In this document: piece after piece, positions 9,006-17,312 of the stretch
Layout: every line of letters begins with the position of its first letter
How positions within the stretch are numbered: position 1 is the stretch's first letter
Origin: CAVZBW01 sp963778465
Lineage (GTDB): Bacteria > Actinomycetota > Acidimicrobiia > Acidimicrobiales > RAAP-2
Reading direction: 5' to 3'
Length of the DNA: 64,000 bases
Assembly: GCA_963778465.1 (NCBI GenBank)
Contig: CAVZUK010000002.1
Location: 992,001 to 1,056,000 of the forward strand
Notes under the pieces: generated by a model
Databases searched by the model: none
Told to the model about the DNA's origin: nothing
The model's input: the letters and a program-made list of their open reading frames with translations, nothing else
Program-made: the position numbers and the translations under genes

Positions 9006-9908
9006 GTGAAGCTCGGGTTCGTCGGTCTCGGGGCGATGGGTCTGCCCATGGCCCGGCATCTGGTCGCCGCCGGTCACGAGGTGGTGGTGGCCTCGCGGAG
9101 CCACGGTCCGGTGGAGGCGGCGGTCGACGCCGGCGCGGTCGAGGCCTCCGGCCCCCTCGGGGTGGCCGAGTCGAGCCAGGTGGTCTTTCTCTGTGTGCCC
9201 AACTCCCCCGACGTGGTGCAGGTGGTGGGAGACATGCTGCCGGCGCTCGGCGAGCGACACCTGGTGGTGGACTGTTCGACCATCGATCCCGAGGTGGAGC
9301 GGGCGCAGCACCGCCGGGTCGGCGACGCCGGGGCTCGCTATCTCGACGCACCGCTGTCCGGCGGCACGGCGGGAGCCGCCAAGGGGACCCTCACGCTCAT
9401 GGTCGGGGGCCGGGAGGCGGACCTGGAGGAGGCCCGGCCGGCCATGGAGCCCTTCGCGGGGTTGATCGTGCACGTCGGCGGCCCCGGCATGGGCCAGGTG
9501 GTCAAGCTCTGCAACAATCTCATTTACGCCGCCCAGATGCTCGCCACCGCCGAGGCGACCGCGCTGGCCGTTCGCTCCGGCGCGGACCCGGCGAAGCTCC
9601 ACGAGGTCCTCACCCACGGGACCGGGGACTGCGTCGCCGTCCGCACGAGGCTTCCGGTGCCCGGGGTGGTCCCCGACAGCCCCGCCTCCAACGACTGGCG
9701 ACCCGGGTTCATGACGAACCTCATGGCCAAGGACCTCGACCTCGCGCTGGCCTACGGCGCCTCTGCCGGCGTGCCGCTCGTCTCGACCGCCGCCTCTCGG
9801 CAGGCGCTCACCGCCGCATCCACCGCCGGCTACGGCCGGGAGGACTTCTCGTCGTTGGCCAAGGTGGTCTTCCGGTTGGCGGGGATGGATCCTCCCGGAG
9901 CGGGCTGA
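9006..9908 (+). CDS. Beta-hydroxyacid dehydrogenase (3-hydroxyisobutyrate/tartronate semialdehyde reductase family)
   Basis: A 300-residue NAD(P)-dependent dehydrogenase of the 6-phosphogluconate/3-hydroxyisobutyrate family. It begins with the dinucleotide fold GFVGLGAMGLPMARHL, has the substrate-binding loop DAPLSGGTAGAAKGTLT near residue 120 and the catalytic Lys in GQVVKLCNNL near residue 168. The preceding 60 bases after the GH4 stop contain an AGGAGGGGAA ribosome site eight bases before the ATG, so translation is independently initiated. In this setting it could reduce a semialdehyde or oxidise a sugar acid made from the GH4 product. Whether it prefers tartronate semialdehyde, 2-hydroxy-3-oxopropionate or another acid cannot be read from sequence. 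Confidence 0.9.
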   Translation: MKLGFVGLGAMGLPMARHLVAAGHEVVVASRSHGPVEAAVDAGAVEASGPLGVAESSQVVFLCVPNSPDVVQVVGDMLPALGERHLVVDCSTIDPEVERAQHRRVGDAGARYLDAPLSGGTAGAAKGTLTLMVGGREADLEEARPAMEPFAGLIVHVGGPGMGQVVKLCNNLIYAAQMLATAEATALAVRSGADPAKLHEVLTHGTGDCVAVRTRLPVPGVVPDSPASNDWRPGFMTNLMAKDLDLALAYGASAGVPLVSTAASRQALTAASTAGYGREDFSSLAKVVFRLAGMDPPGAG

Positions 9909-9921
9909 CCCGCGGTCCGCG

Positions 9922-10713
9922 ATGTCGCCCCGCGACGAGCCGCCCCGTAACGAACCGCCCCGTGTCCCGGCGCTCATCCTGGCCGCCGACCATCGGGCCC
10001 GGGGTGTCGTCACCATCGAGCCCTACGGCGAGCTGTGCGCGGCGCTCGCCAAGGCGCTCGTCCACTGCGACGGCCTGCTGGCGTCGGTGCAGCCCCTCGA
10101 GGACCTGCGGGCGTCCGGATCGGTCGGCCCGAGCCATCGCTGCTATCTGTCCCTCAATCGCACCGGCCTGGCGGGCTCCGTCTTCGAGCTGGATGATCGC
10201 CTCGTCACGACCGTGCGACGCGCGGCCGATTCGGGGCTCCACGGGGTCAAGCACATGACCCGGATCGACCTCTCGTCGCCGTTGACGCCCGAAGCGCTCG
10301 AGCTGCTCGGCAGGGTGCTCGAGGAGGCCCGGACTCATGGCCTCGAGGCCATGGTCGAGGCCGTGTCGTGGCGCGAGGGGGCCATGTCGCGCCGGGTGGA
10401 GGACGTCGTCCTCGCCGCGGTCGTCGCCCACGACATGGGGGCGCCGTTGCTCAAGGTCCCGATCCCCGAGGCGCGCCCCGGCCGGGAGAGGACCTCGGCG
10501 GTCGAGCGTGTGGTGGCGAGCGTGGGTGCTCCCGTCCTCTTCCTCGGTGGGCCCCGTCGCGCCGAGGGCCGAGAGGCACTGCTGGCGGAGGCCCTCGATG
10601 TCATGCGTGGTGGGGCCGGGGGACTGGCGATCGGGCGGGCCATCTACCAGGACCCCGACCCCGGCGGCACGGCGCAGGCGATCGCCGAGATCGTGCGCGG
10701 CGCCTCCCGGTGA
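9922..10713 (+). CDS. Class I aldolase-like protein (DeoC/LacD-type barrel)
   Basis: A 263-residue (beta/alpha)8-barrel protein resembling the DeoC/FbaB/LacD group and the Cgl0159 family often found in inositol or sugar-acid clusters. Marks are ALILAADHRARG at the first strand, GVKHMTRID near residue 110, MVEAVSW, the strand LLKVPIPE whose Lys would form the Schiff base, VLFLGGPRR and the phosphate-binding end GGAGGLAIGRAIYQDPDP. It starts 13 bases after the dehydrogenase stop and is followed after 27 bases by the FGGY kinase, so an operon is clear. The role would be to cleave a phosphorylated sugar or keto-acid produced by the kinase. The N-terminal 15 residues are repetitive (PPRNEPPR) and may not be translated if a later start is used. 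Confidence 0.8.
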   Translation: MSPRDEPPRNEPPRVPALILAADHRARGVVTIEPYGELCAALAKALVHCDGLLASVQPLEDLRASGSVGPSHRCYLSLNRTGLAGSVFELDDRLVTTVRRAADSGLHGVKHMTRIDLSSPLTPEALELLGRVLEEARTHGLEAMVEAVSWREGAMSRRVEDVVLAAVVAHDMGAPLLKVPIPEARPGRERTSAVERVVASVGAPVLFLGGPRRAEGREALLAEALDVMRGGAGGLAIGRAIYQDPDPGGTAQAIAEIVRGASR

Positions 10714-10740
10714 GCGGGCTCGCGCAGCCCATTTCTTCCT

Positions 10741-12198
10741 GTGATCCTCACCATCGACCTCGGAACCACCCACACCAAGGTCGGGCTCTGGGACGTCGAC
10801 GGATTGCGGGGCCACGGCCGCGGCGCGGTCGCGGTCTCGCACCCCGGTCCGGGGCGGTCGGAGCAGGACCCCGAGGACTGGTGGACGTCCCTGTTGGCGG
10901 CCGCCTCCGAGGCCCTGGACTCGCACGGCGGCGCACGCGGCCGCCGTTCGGGGGTCGAGGCGATCGGGTTCGCCGCCGCTCGCCAGACCTTCGTCCCGGT
11001 CTCCGCTGACGGGAGCCCCCTCGGCGCGGCGCTGGTCTGGTCCGACGCCCGCGCCGGCGCGGAGGCACGGGCGCTCGCGGTGGCGCTCGGGGGAGCAGAG
11101 CCCGCCCACCAGCTGACCGGCACCGTGCTCGACGCACGCTCGGTCGCCGCCAAGGTGGCCTGGCTCTCCTCGCACGAGCCGGGACGCCTCGAGGCCGCCC
11201 GTTGGATCCTGTCCCCGCGCGATCTCCTCGTCCGACGCCTGACCGGATCGGTGCTCACCGATGCCACCCTGGCGTCGGCGAGCGGCCTGTACTCGCCGTC
11301 CGGCCATCCCGTGGCCGAGCTCGCCGGGCGTGCCGCGGCCCTTCTGCCTCCCGTGGTGCCCTCCGATGCGGTGGCGGGCCAGCTCCTCCCCGCTGCAGCC
11401 GAGGCGCTCGGCCTGCCGGCGGGCATTCCCGTGGTCGTGGGCGCGGGCGATCGCCCCTGCGAGGTACTGGGGAGCGGGGCCTCCAGGGTTCGGCCGATGG
11501 TGTCGTGGGGGACGACGGCGAACGTCTCGCTCCCCGTCGCCGACCGGCCGGGGGTGGTGCCGAGGGGCTTGAACGTCACGAGGGGGGCTCTCGGTGGGTG
11601 GATCCTCGAGGCCGGTCTCGCCGCCGCGGGGTCGCTGCTCGAATGGCTGGCCACCCTCACGGGTCGGTCTCCGGGCGAGCTGGCCGACCTGGCCGCCGCC
11701 AGCCCCCCCGGGGCACGGGGCCTCTGGATGACCCCGTGGATGGGAGGGGCGCGAGCACCGTGGTGGCGCGACGATGCGAGGGCCGCGGTCGTCGGCCTGA
11801 CGCCGGCGCACCACGCCGGAGACCTGGCGCGGGCGGCCATCGAGGGTGTCGCCTGGGACGTCCGCCGGAGCCTCGAGCTCCTCGGCGGCGATGGCGGTCC
11901 GTCCCCCGCTCACGAGATCGTCCTCGCCGCCGGTGGAGATCTCCATCCCTGGGTGGAGGTCCTCACGGGGATCACGGGTCGGTCCGGGTTGCGCCGCCAC
12001 TCCGGGCTGGCCGCGCTCGCAGGAGCCGCCGTGATCACCTGGCGAGCCGTCGGGCTCGAAGTGTCCGTCGACGACGTCGATCCCGTCGTAGAACAGGTGC
12101 GTCCGGAGCCGGAGGTGGCCGCGGTCTACGCCGGCCTCGCCGCCGATGCCGATCGGACCGCCCGCAGCCTGGTCGAGCTCCCGGGTCGCTCTCCCTGA
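10741..12198 (+). CDS. FGGY-family carbohydrate kinase (xylulokinase-like)
   Basis: A 485-residue sugar kinase with the two-domain FGGY architecture. The N-terminal phosphate loop is ILTIDLGTTHTKVGLWD, the first-domain segment AIGFAAARQTFVPV and LVWSDARAG surrounds the substrate, and the second domain carries VVVGAGDRPCEVLG and the adenosine-binding EIVLAAGGD. The catalytic base should be the Asp of WSDAR. The start is GTG at 10741, supported by the invariant residues beginning immediately after it. It ends the sugar operon begun at 7590; the MFS-LivF gene starts only 28 bases later on the same strand, so transport and catabolism may be co-transcribed. Substrate could be xylulose, ribulose, erythritol or a related polyol. 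Confidence 0.88.
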   Translation: MILTIDLGTTHTKVGLWDVDGLRGHGRGAVAVSHPGPGRSEQDPEDWWTSLLAAASEALDSHGGARGRRSGVEAIGFAAARQTFVPVSADGSPLGAALVWSDARAGAEARALAVALGGAEPAHQLTGTVLDARSVAAKVAWLSSHEPGRLEAARWILSPRDLLVRRLTGSVLTDATLASASGLYSPSGHPVAELAGRAAALLPPVVPSDAVAGQLLPAAAEALGLPAGIPVVVGAGDRPCEVLGSGASRVRPMVSWGTTANVSLPVADRPGVVPRGLNVTRGALGGWILEAGLAAAGSLLEWLATLTGRSPGELADLAAASPPGARGLWMTPWMGGARAPWWRDDARAAVVGLTPAHHAGDLARAAIEGVAWDVRRSLELLGGDGGPSPAHEIVLAAGGDLHPWVEVLTGITGRSGLRRHSGLAALAGAAVITWRAVGLEVSVDDVDPVVEQVRPEPEVAAVYAGLAADADRTARSLVELPGRSP

Positions 12199-12225
12199 CG
12201 GCGGCGTCACGGATACTCTCTCGCT

Positions 12226-14430
12226 ATGGGGGAGCCGTTGGTTTTCGACTTCGCGGTCCCCGACGAGCTGCTCAAGGAGACCATCGCCCGGCGTCCCGTC
12301 CACGAGCAGGTGGCCGACGCCGTGATGATGCCGGGCACCGGGGAGGGTCGCCCACCGGCCCTCGTCAACATCCTGCGTCAGTCGGGCACCGCCCCCCTCG
12401 TTTTGCTCACGGTGGCTGCGCTCATCCCCGGCACCATCAACAACGGCATCGCCCTGATCGGCAACAACCTCGAGCATTCGTTCCACATCCACGACGCCGC
12501 GCTCGGGGCGGTCACGTTCGTGGCGTCGGTGGCGCAGCTGCTCTGGGCGGTGCCCCTCGCCCTCCTCGCCGACCGGGGCAGCCGGCGCAACGTCGCCGCG
12601 GTGGCCCTCATCATCTTCTCCGTGGCCACGCCCTTCATGGGGCTCTCGCCCAACGTGTGGTGGTTCGTCTTCCTCTACTTGATCGCCTCGGTCGGCTACG
12701 GCGTCAACAACACCGTCCACAACTCGTACCTGTCCGACGCCTATCCGACCGAGGGGCGAGGGCGGGTCTTTAGCTGGCACAACATCTCCGACCCCCTCTC
12801 CCAGACCGTCGGGATCCTGGCGTTCGGTCTCATCGTGTCGACCACGAACGACTGGCGGTGGGGGCTCTTGGTGGGCCTGGCTGGCATCCCGATCGGCCTG
12901 TCGCTCTTCACCCTGCGCGAGCCCGACAAGGGGCAGAACGAGTCGACCCACATCCTGAAGGCGTCGGGGATGGACCTGCACACCCAGCAGGGACAGGCAC
13001 CCCGGGTCCTGCTCGGCTCGGCCGTCACCCGGCTGCTGCGTATCCGTTCGCTCTACTACGAGCTGGTGGCCGTGGCCATCCTCGGTTTCGCCGGCACGGC
13101 GGCGCCGCTGTTCGGCAACCTGTACTTCGTCCGGAAGTGGGGTCTCGACGTCGCGACGCGCAGCGAGATCTACTCGATCATCGGTCTCGCCGCCTTCCTC
13201 GGGCTTCCGTGCGCCTACGTGCTCGGCGACCGGTACTTCCGTCGGGCCCCGCAGCGGCCGCTCGTGATCGCCGGCATCGCCATCACGGCCTACGGCGGCC
13301 TGTACGTCGGCTCCCTCTTCATGCCCAACGTGCCCGCCGTCGTGGCGCTCCAGTTCCTCGCCAACGCCGCGGTGTCGCCGATCGCCATCTGCATCTTCCT
13401 CACCCTCGCGGCCACCGCGCCTCCGGAGATGCGAACGATCTGCTTTGCCATGTTCGGCGTGTACTCGCTCGTGTTCGGTGGCTTCGCGGGGGCGGTCGTC
13501 CTCGGAGCCATCAGCGAGTCGATCGGGGGTGCCAACGGCGTGATCGTGGCGCTGAGCCTCATCGCCCCGGTGTGCGCGATCGGCGGCATCCTCCTCGCGG
13601 TGGGCTCGCGCTACGTCCGCCGCGACATCACGCTCGTGATCGAGGGGGTGCTCGAGCGCTATGCCGAGGGGCAGCGGCGCGAGGCGGGTGGGGAGATCCC
13701 GGCCCTCCAGGTGCACGACCTCGACTTCTTCTACGGCTCCAACCAGGTGCTGACGGACATCAGCTTCGAGGTGGCCGAGGGCGAGGTGCTGGCCCTGCTC
13801 GGCACCAACGGCGCGGGGAAGTCGACGCTGCTGCGCGTGGTGGCGGGCCTCGAGCACCCTCACCGGGGCGTGATCCGGCTGTTCGGCGCGAACAGCACCT
13901 ATCTCGAGCCCGAGCAGATCACGGACCAGGGAGTGGGGCTGCTCGTCGGGGGCAAGATGACGTTTCCCGGCCTCACCGTCCGGGAGAACCTCCGGATCGG
14001 GGAGTTCACCTTCCGCAAGGACCGGCGACGGGCCCGCCAGGCCCTGCAGCAGGCCGTGGAGGTCTTCCCCGAGCTCGCCGACCGCCTGGATCAGCCGGCG
14101 GGCAGCCTGTCCGGCGGCGAGCAGCAGATGCTCGCCCTGGCGCGGATGATGATGACCCGCCCGAGGCTGCTCATGATCGACGAGCTGGCCCTCGGCCTCG
14201 CCCCGATGACGGTGGACCGGTTGATGGCCATCGTCCGAGAGGTCAACGCTGCGGGCGCCACCGTGATCCTGGTCGAGCAGAGCGTGAACCGGGCCATGAG
14301 CCTGGCCCAGCGCGCCATCTTCTTGGAGCGGGGCCGCATCCGCTACGACGGGCCGACGGCGGAGCTGCTCGAACGTCCGGATCTCCTCCGCCCCGTGTTC
14401 CTCGGCCAGGCCGGCTCCGGCCTGGAGTGA
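12226..14430 (+). CDS. Fusion protein: MFS transporter domain + LivF-type ABC ATPase
   Basis: A 734-residue fusion. Residues about 50-460 form a complete MFS-like domain with roughly twelve membrane segments and the cytoplasmic loop LLADRGSRRN; residues about 490-730 are an ABC ATPase most like LivF of branched-chain amino-acid importers. The ATPase has Walker A GTNGAGKST at 526-534, signature LSGGEQQ from residue 628, Walker B RLLMIDELALGL and the switch His replaced in the VILVEQSVNRA loop as is usual for LivF. It is followed by a LivH-LivM fusion, LivG and a binding protein, so the ATPase very likely powers that importer. What the MFS part adds is unknown: it may be a second permease, a regulator or a membrane anchor. 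Similar fusions exist in other actinobacteria. Confidence 0.88.
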   Translation: MGEPLVFDFAVPDELLKETIARRPVHEQVADAVMMPGTGEGRPPALVNILRQSGTAPLVLLTVAALIPGTINNGIALIGNNLEHSFHIHDAALGAVTFVASVAQLLWAVPLALLADRGSRRNVAAVALIIFSVATPFMGLSPNVWWFVFLYLIASVGYGVNNTVHNSYLSDAYPTEGRGRVFSWHNISDPLSQTVGILAFGLIVSTTNDWRWGLLVGLAGIPIGLSLFTLREPDKGQNESTHILKASGMDLHTQQGQAPRVLLGSAVTRLLRIRSLYYELVAVAILGFAGTAAPLFGNLYFVRKWGLDVATRSEIYSIIGLAAFLGLPCAYVLGDRYFRRAPQRPLVIAGIAITAYGGLYVGSLFMPNVPAVVALQFLANAAVSPIAICIFLTLAATAPPEMRTICFAMFGVYSLVFGGFAGAVVLGAISESIGGANGVIVALSLIAPVCAIGGILLAVGSRYVRRDITLVIEGVLERYAEGQRREAGGEIPALQVHDLDFFYGSNQVLTDISFEVAEGEVLALLGTNGAGKSTLLRVVAGLEHPHRGVIRLFGANSTYLEPEQITDQGVGLLVGGKMTFPGLTVRENLRIGEFTFRKDRRRARQALQQAVEVFPELADRLDQPAGSLSGGEQQMLALARMMMTRPRLLMIDELALGLAPMTVDRLMAIVREVNAAGATVILVEQSVNRAMSLAQRAIFLERGRIRYDGPTAELLERPDLLRPVFLGQAGSGLE

Positions 14431-14445
14431 TCGGGGGGGTCTGAC

Positions 14446-16461
14446 GTGTCGGTCCCGGGCTTCATCCTCCTCCAGGGAGTCATCACGGGGCTGAGCTACG
14501 GCCTGCTGGCGCTCGGGCTCGTCCTGATCTACCGGACCAACCGGGTGCTCAACTTCGCGCAGGGCCAGCTGGGCGTGTTGGCGGCCGTGTTCCTCGTGAA
14601 GCTGCACGTCGACTTCAAATTCAATTACGTCTTCGCCCTCCTGATGGCGCTCGGCCTGGCCGCCTTCGTCGGCGGGCTCTCCGAGCTGCTGCTCCGGCGC
14701 CTCTTCCGCCGGCCCCGCGTGCTCGTGATGGTCGCCACCATCGGCCTGAGCCAGGTGCTGCTCGCGCTGGCGGCGCTCCCCTTCATCCGCCCGCACAACC
14801 TGGCCGCCCCCTTCCCGGTACCGATCCACCTCAGCTTCACGATCGACGGGTACATCTTCACGCCCGGCGAGGTCCTCACCCTGATCGTGGCCCCGATCGT
14901 GGCCCTCGCACTCGCCGCCTTCGTGAAGCTGTCGCCATGGGGTCTCGCGATGCGGGCGATGTCGGAGAACGCCGACTCGGCGCGCCTGTCGGGTGTGTGG
15001 GTCCGGAGGGCGTCCACCCTGGCCTGGGTCCTCGCCGGCGTGCTCTCGGCCTTCACCGCGATCTTGAACGCGCCGGGCCAGACCAGCTCCCTGACCGAGG
15101 TGCTCAGCCCCGAGCTCCTCGTGCTCGCCCTGACTGCTGCCCTCGTGGGGGCCATGGTCAACCTGACGGTCGCCTTCGTCGCGGGGATCGGGGTCGGCGT
15201 CATCGACGAGATCCTGGTGTGGAACTTCCAGAGCACGGCGACCCAACAGCTCATCCTCTTCGCCCTGCTCCTGGTGGTGCTGGTCGTGCGGGTGGGTGGT
15301 CTCCGCAAGGGAGCGCGCGACGCGCCGCGGTCGACCTGGCTCGAGGGCTCCGCCACCATCCGGCACTCGGTCGACGTGCTACGGGCCCGGGTGGGCGCCA
15401 CCGGGGCGTGGGGGGTGGCGCTGATCGCCGCCTTCCTGCCCTTCGTGGTCGGCACCGGCAACAGCCTGTTGATGTCGCAGATCTGCATCTTCGCGGTGAT
15501 CGCGCTGTCGCTCACGATCCTTACGGGCTGGGCCGGGCAGGTGTCGCTCGGGCAGTTTGCCTTGGTGGCCGTCGGATCCGTGATGGCGGCGCATCTCGGC
15601 AGCTCGGTCCCGCTGGTGCTGCTGTTGCCCTTCGCCGGGCTCGTGACCGCCGTCGTCGCGGTGATCGTGGGTCTGCCGGCGCTGCGCATGCCGGGCCTCT
15701 ACCTCGCCGTCACGACGTTGGGCTTTGCCATCCTGATGCAGCAGACCGTGCTCAACACGCCGTGCTGGACCGTCCCGGGCATCGGGAAGCGGCTGTGCAC
15801 AGGACTCCCGGACCCCCTCTCCACGCTCGTCAGCCGGCCGAGCTTCCTCGGGATCAACCTGGGGTCGGAGCAGGCCTTCGCCTGGTTCTCCCTCGGCGTG
15901 CTGGTCGTCTCGATCGTCGTGGTGCGCACCTGGAGGGATCGGGGACTGGCCCGGCGGCTCGTGGCGGTGCGGGACAACGAGGTCGGCGCGGCCGCCATGG
16001 GGATCCCCGTCGTCCGCACCAAGATCCTCGCCTTCGCGCTCTCGGGCTTCATGGCCGGCTACGCGGGGGTGTGCTACGCGTTCGCCCTGCAGCGCTTCGA
16101 CGTCACGGGATTCGATCCGACGTTCTCCTTCCTCGTCGTCTCGATGGTCGTGATCGGGGGGCTGGGCTCGATCCCCGGAGCCGTGCTCGGTGCGCTCTAC
16201 CTCGAAGGGCTGCCCGCGATCTTCGGACCGTCGAGCACGATCGAGTTCCTGACGAGCGGGGTGGGGTTGCTCGCCTTCATCCTCTACCTGCCGGGAGGTC
16301 TCGCCCAGATCCTCGAGCAGCTGGGCGACCTCGTCACGAGCGGTGTCCGCTACTGGGGGGGGAAGATCCGCTCCGGGGGTGCCGGCCAGCGGGGGTCCGG
16401 CGAGCTCCCACTCGAGGGCGTGGCCGGCGTCGGGGCCCGGCTCGGCGGTCCGCTGCCGTGA
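14446..16461 (+). CDS. Fusion permease LivH-LivM of a branched-chain amino-acid-type ABC importer
   Basis: A 671-residue membrane protein joining the two permeases that are separate genes in the classical Liv system. Residues about 1-290 match LivH (GLSYGLLALGLVLIYRTNRVLNFAQGQ, then SENADSARLSGV for ATPase coupling), and residues about 315-640 match LivM (LTGWAGQVSLGQFALVAVG, VAVRDNEVGAAAMGI and VIGGLGSIPGAVLGA). A linker of about 30 polar residues connects them. The GTG start at 14446 lies 15 bases after the MFS-LivF stop, and the stop overlaps the GTG of livG. The protein should form the whole transmembrane pore for the adjacent ATPases. Confidence 0.9.
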   Translation: MSVPGFILLQGVITGLSYGLLALGLVLIYRTNRVLNFAQGQLGVLAAVFLVKLHVDFKFNYVFALLMALGLAAFVGGLSELLLRRLFRRPRVLVMVATIGLSQVLLALAALPFIRPHNLAAPFPVPIHLSFTIDGYIFTPGEVLTLIVAPIVALALAAFVKLSPWGLAMRAMSENADSARLSGVWVRRASTLAWVLAGVLSAFTAILNAPGQTSSLTEVLSPELLVLALTAALVGAMVNLTVAFVAGIGVGVIDEILVWNFQSTATQQLILFALLLVVLVVRVGGLRKGARDAPRSTWLEGSATIRHSVDVLRARVGATGAWGVALIAAFLPFVVGTGNSLLMSQICIFAVIALSLTILTGWAGQVSLGQFALVAVGSVMAAHLGSSVPLVLLLPFAGLVTAVVAVIVGLPALRMPGLYLAVTTLGFAILMQQTVLNTPCWTVPGIGKRLCTGLPDPLSTLVSRPSFLGINLGSEQAFAWFSLGVLVVSIVVVRTWRDRGLARRLVAVRDNEVGAAAMGIPVVRTKILAFALSGFMAGYAGVCYAFALQRFDVTGFDPTFSFLVVSMVVIGGLGSIPGAVLGALYLEGLPAIFGPSSTIEFLTSGVGLLAFILYLPGGLAQILEQLGDLVTSGVRYWGGKIRSGGAGQRGSGELPLEGVAGVGARLGGPLP

Positions 16462-17312
16462 GTCCCGGCTCCGCATCCGCCCTCCTCGAGGTCGACGGGC
16501 TCCACGTGCACTTTGGCGGCGTCAAGGCCGTCCAGGGCGTCTCGCTCCGGGCGGAGCCCGGGTCCATCGTGGGGCTCATCGGGCCCAACGGGTCGGGGAA
16601 GACGACACTGCTCGACGCGATCTCCGGCCTGGTCACCCCGCAGGACGGTTCGATCAGGGTCGACGGAGAGGAGCTCGTCGAGTACCTCCCGGAGGAGCGC
16701 CAGTCGGTGGGGGTGATCCGGTCGTTCCAGGACTGCCGGCTGTTCCCGGAGCTCGCCGTGCTCGACGTGCTGCTGCTCTGCGAGGACGCCCGCCGCCCGA
16801 CCGGCGTCCTCTCTTCCACCCTGCACCTTCCCTGGGCCCGACGGTCCGAGCGCGCCAAGCGCGAGGCGGTGGGTCGGGTCATCGAAGCCTTCGGCCTCGA
16901 GCGGTTCCGCCATCACCGGGTCGCCCAGCTCTCCACGGGCACGCGCCGGGTGGTCGATCTGGCCTCCATCGTCCTGGCCGAGCCCCGGTTGTTGCTGCTC
17001 GACGAGCCGACGGCGGGCATCGCCCAGCGCGAGGCGGAGGCCTTCGTGCCCCTGCTGCGGAGACTGCGCGAGATCGCGGACACCACCATCGTGCTCGTCG
17101 AGCACGACGTGCCGCTCGTCTTCCAGTTGTGCTCCAAGGTGGTCGTGCTCGAGCTCGGCACCGTCGTCGCCGAGGGAACGCCCGAGACGATCCGGGAGGA
17201 TCCCCGCGCACTGGCCGCCTATCTCGGCGCGAGCGAGGAGGCCCTGGCCGTCTCGGGGCCGCACCGCCCGGAGCGCAACCGGCCCGGAACTGACGGAGAG
17301 GGGACACCGTGA
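16458..17312 (+). CDS. livG: LivG-type ABC transporter ATPase
   Basis: A 284-residue ABC ATPase, partner of the LivF domain in the fusion at 12226-14430. Walker A is GPNGSGKTT at residues 42-50, the Q-loop region reads IRSFQDCRLFPELAVLD, and Walker B is RLLLLDEPTAGI followed by the switch His in VLVEHDVPLVF. The signature is LSTGTRRVVDLA rather than LSGGQ; the second Gly is kept but the flanking residues are unusual. The GTG start overlaps the permease stop and the stop overlaps the GTG of the binding protein, so expression is coupled. The nonstandard signature deserves notice because the LivF partner has a canonical one, which would make one of the two composite ATP sites degenerate. Confidence 0.88.
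   Translation: MSPGSASALLEVDGLHVHFGGVKAVQGVSLRAEPGSIVGLIGPNGSGKTTLLDAISGLVTPQDGSIRVDGEELVEYLPEERQSVGVIRSFQDCRLFPELAVLDVLLLCEDARRPTGVLSSTLHLPWARRSERAKREAVGRVIEAFGLERFRHHRVAQLSTGTRRVVDLASIVLAEPRLLLLDEPTAGIAQREAEAFVPLLRRLREIADTTIVLVEHDVPLVFQLCSKVVVLELGTVVAEGTPETIREDPRALAAYLGASEEALAVSGPHRPERNRPGTDGEGTP

Noticed and set aside
9808..15366. Very long minus-strand open frame (over 1800 codons) opposite the sugar and transport genes
   Set aside because: It is the mirror of the GC-rich coding strand; its sequence is low-complexity Arg/Gly/His/Glu-rich without family motifs, while the plus strand carries clear enzymes and transporters with coupled starts.
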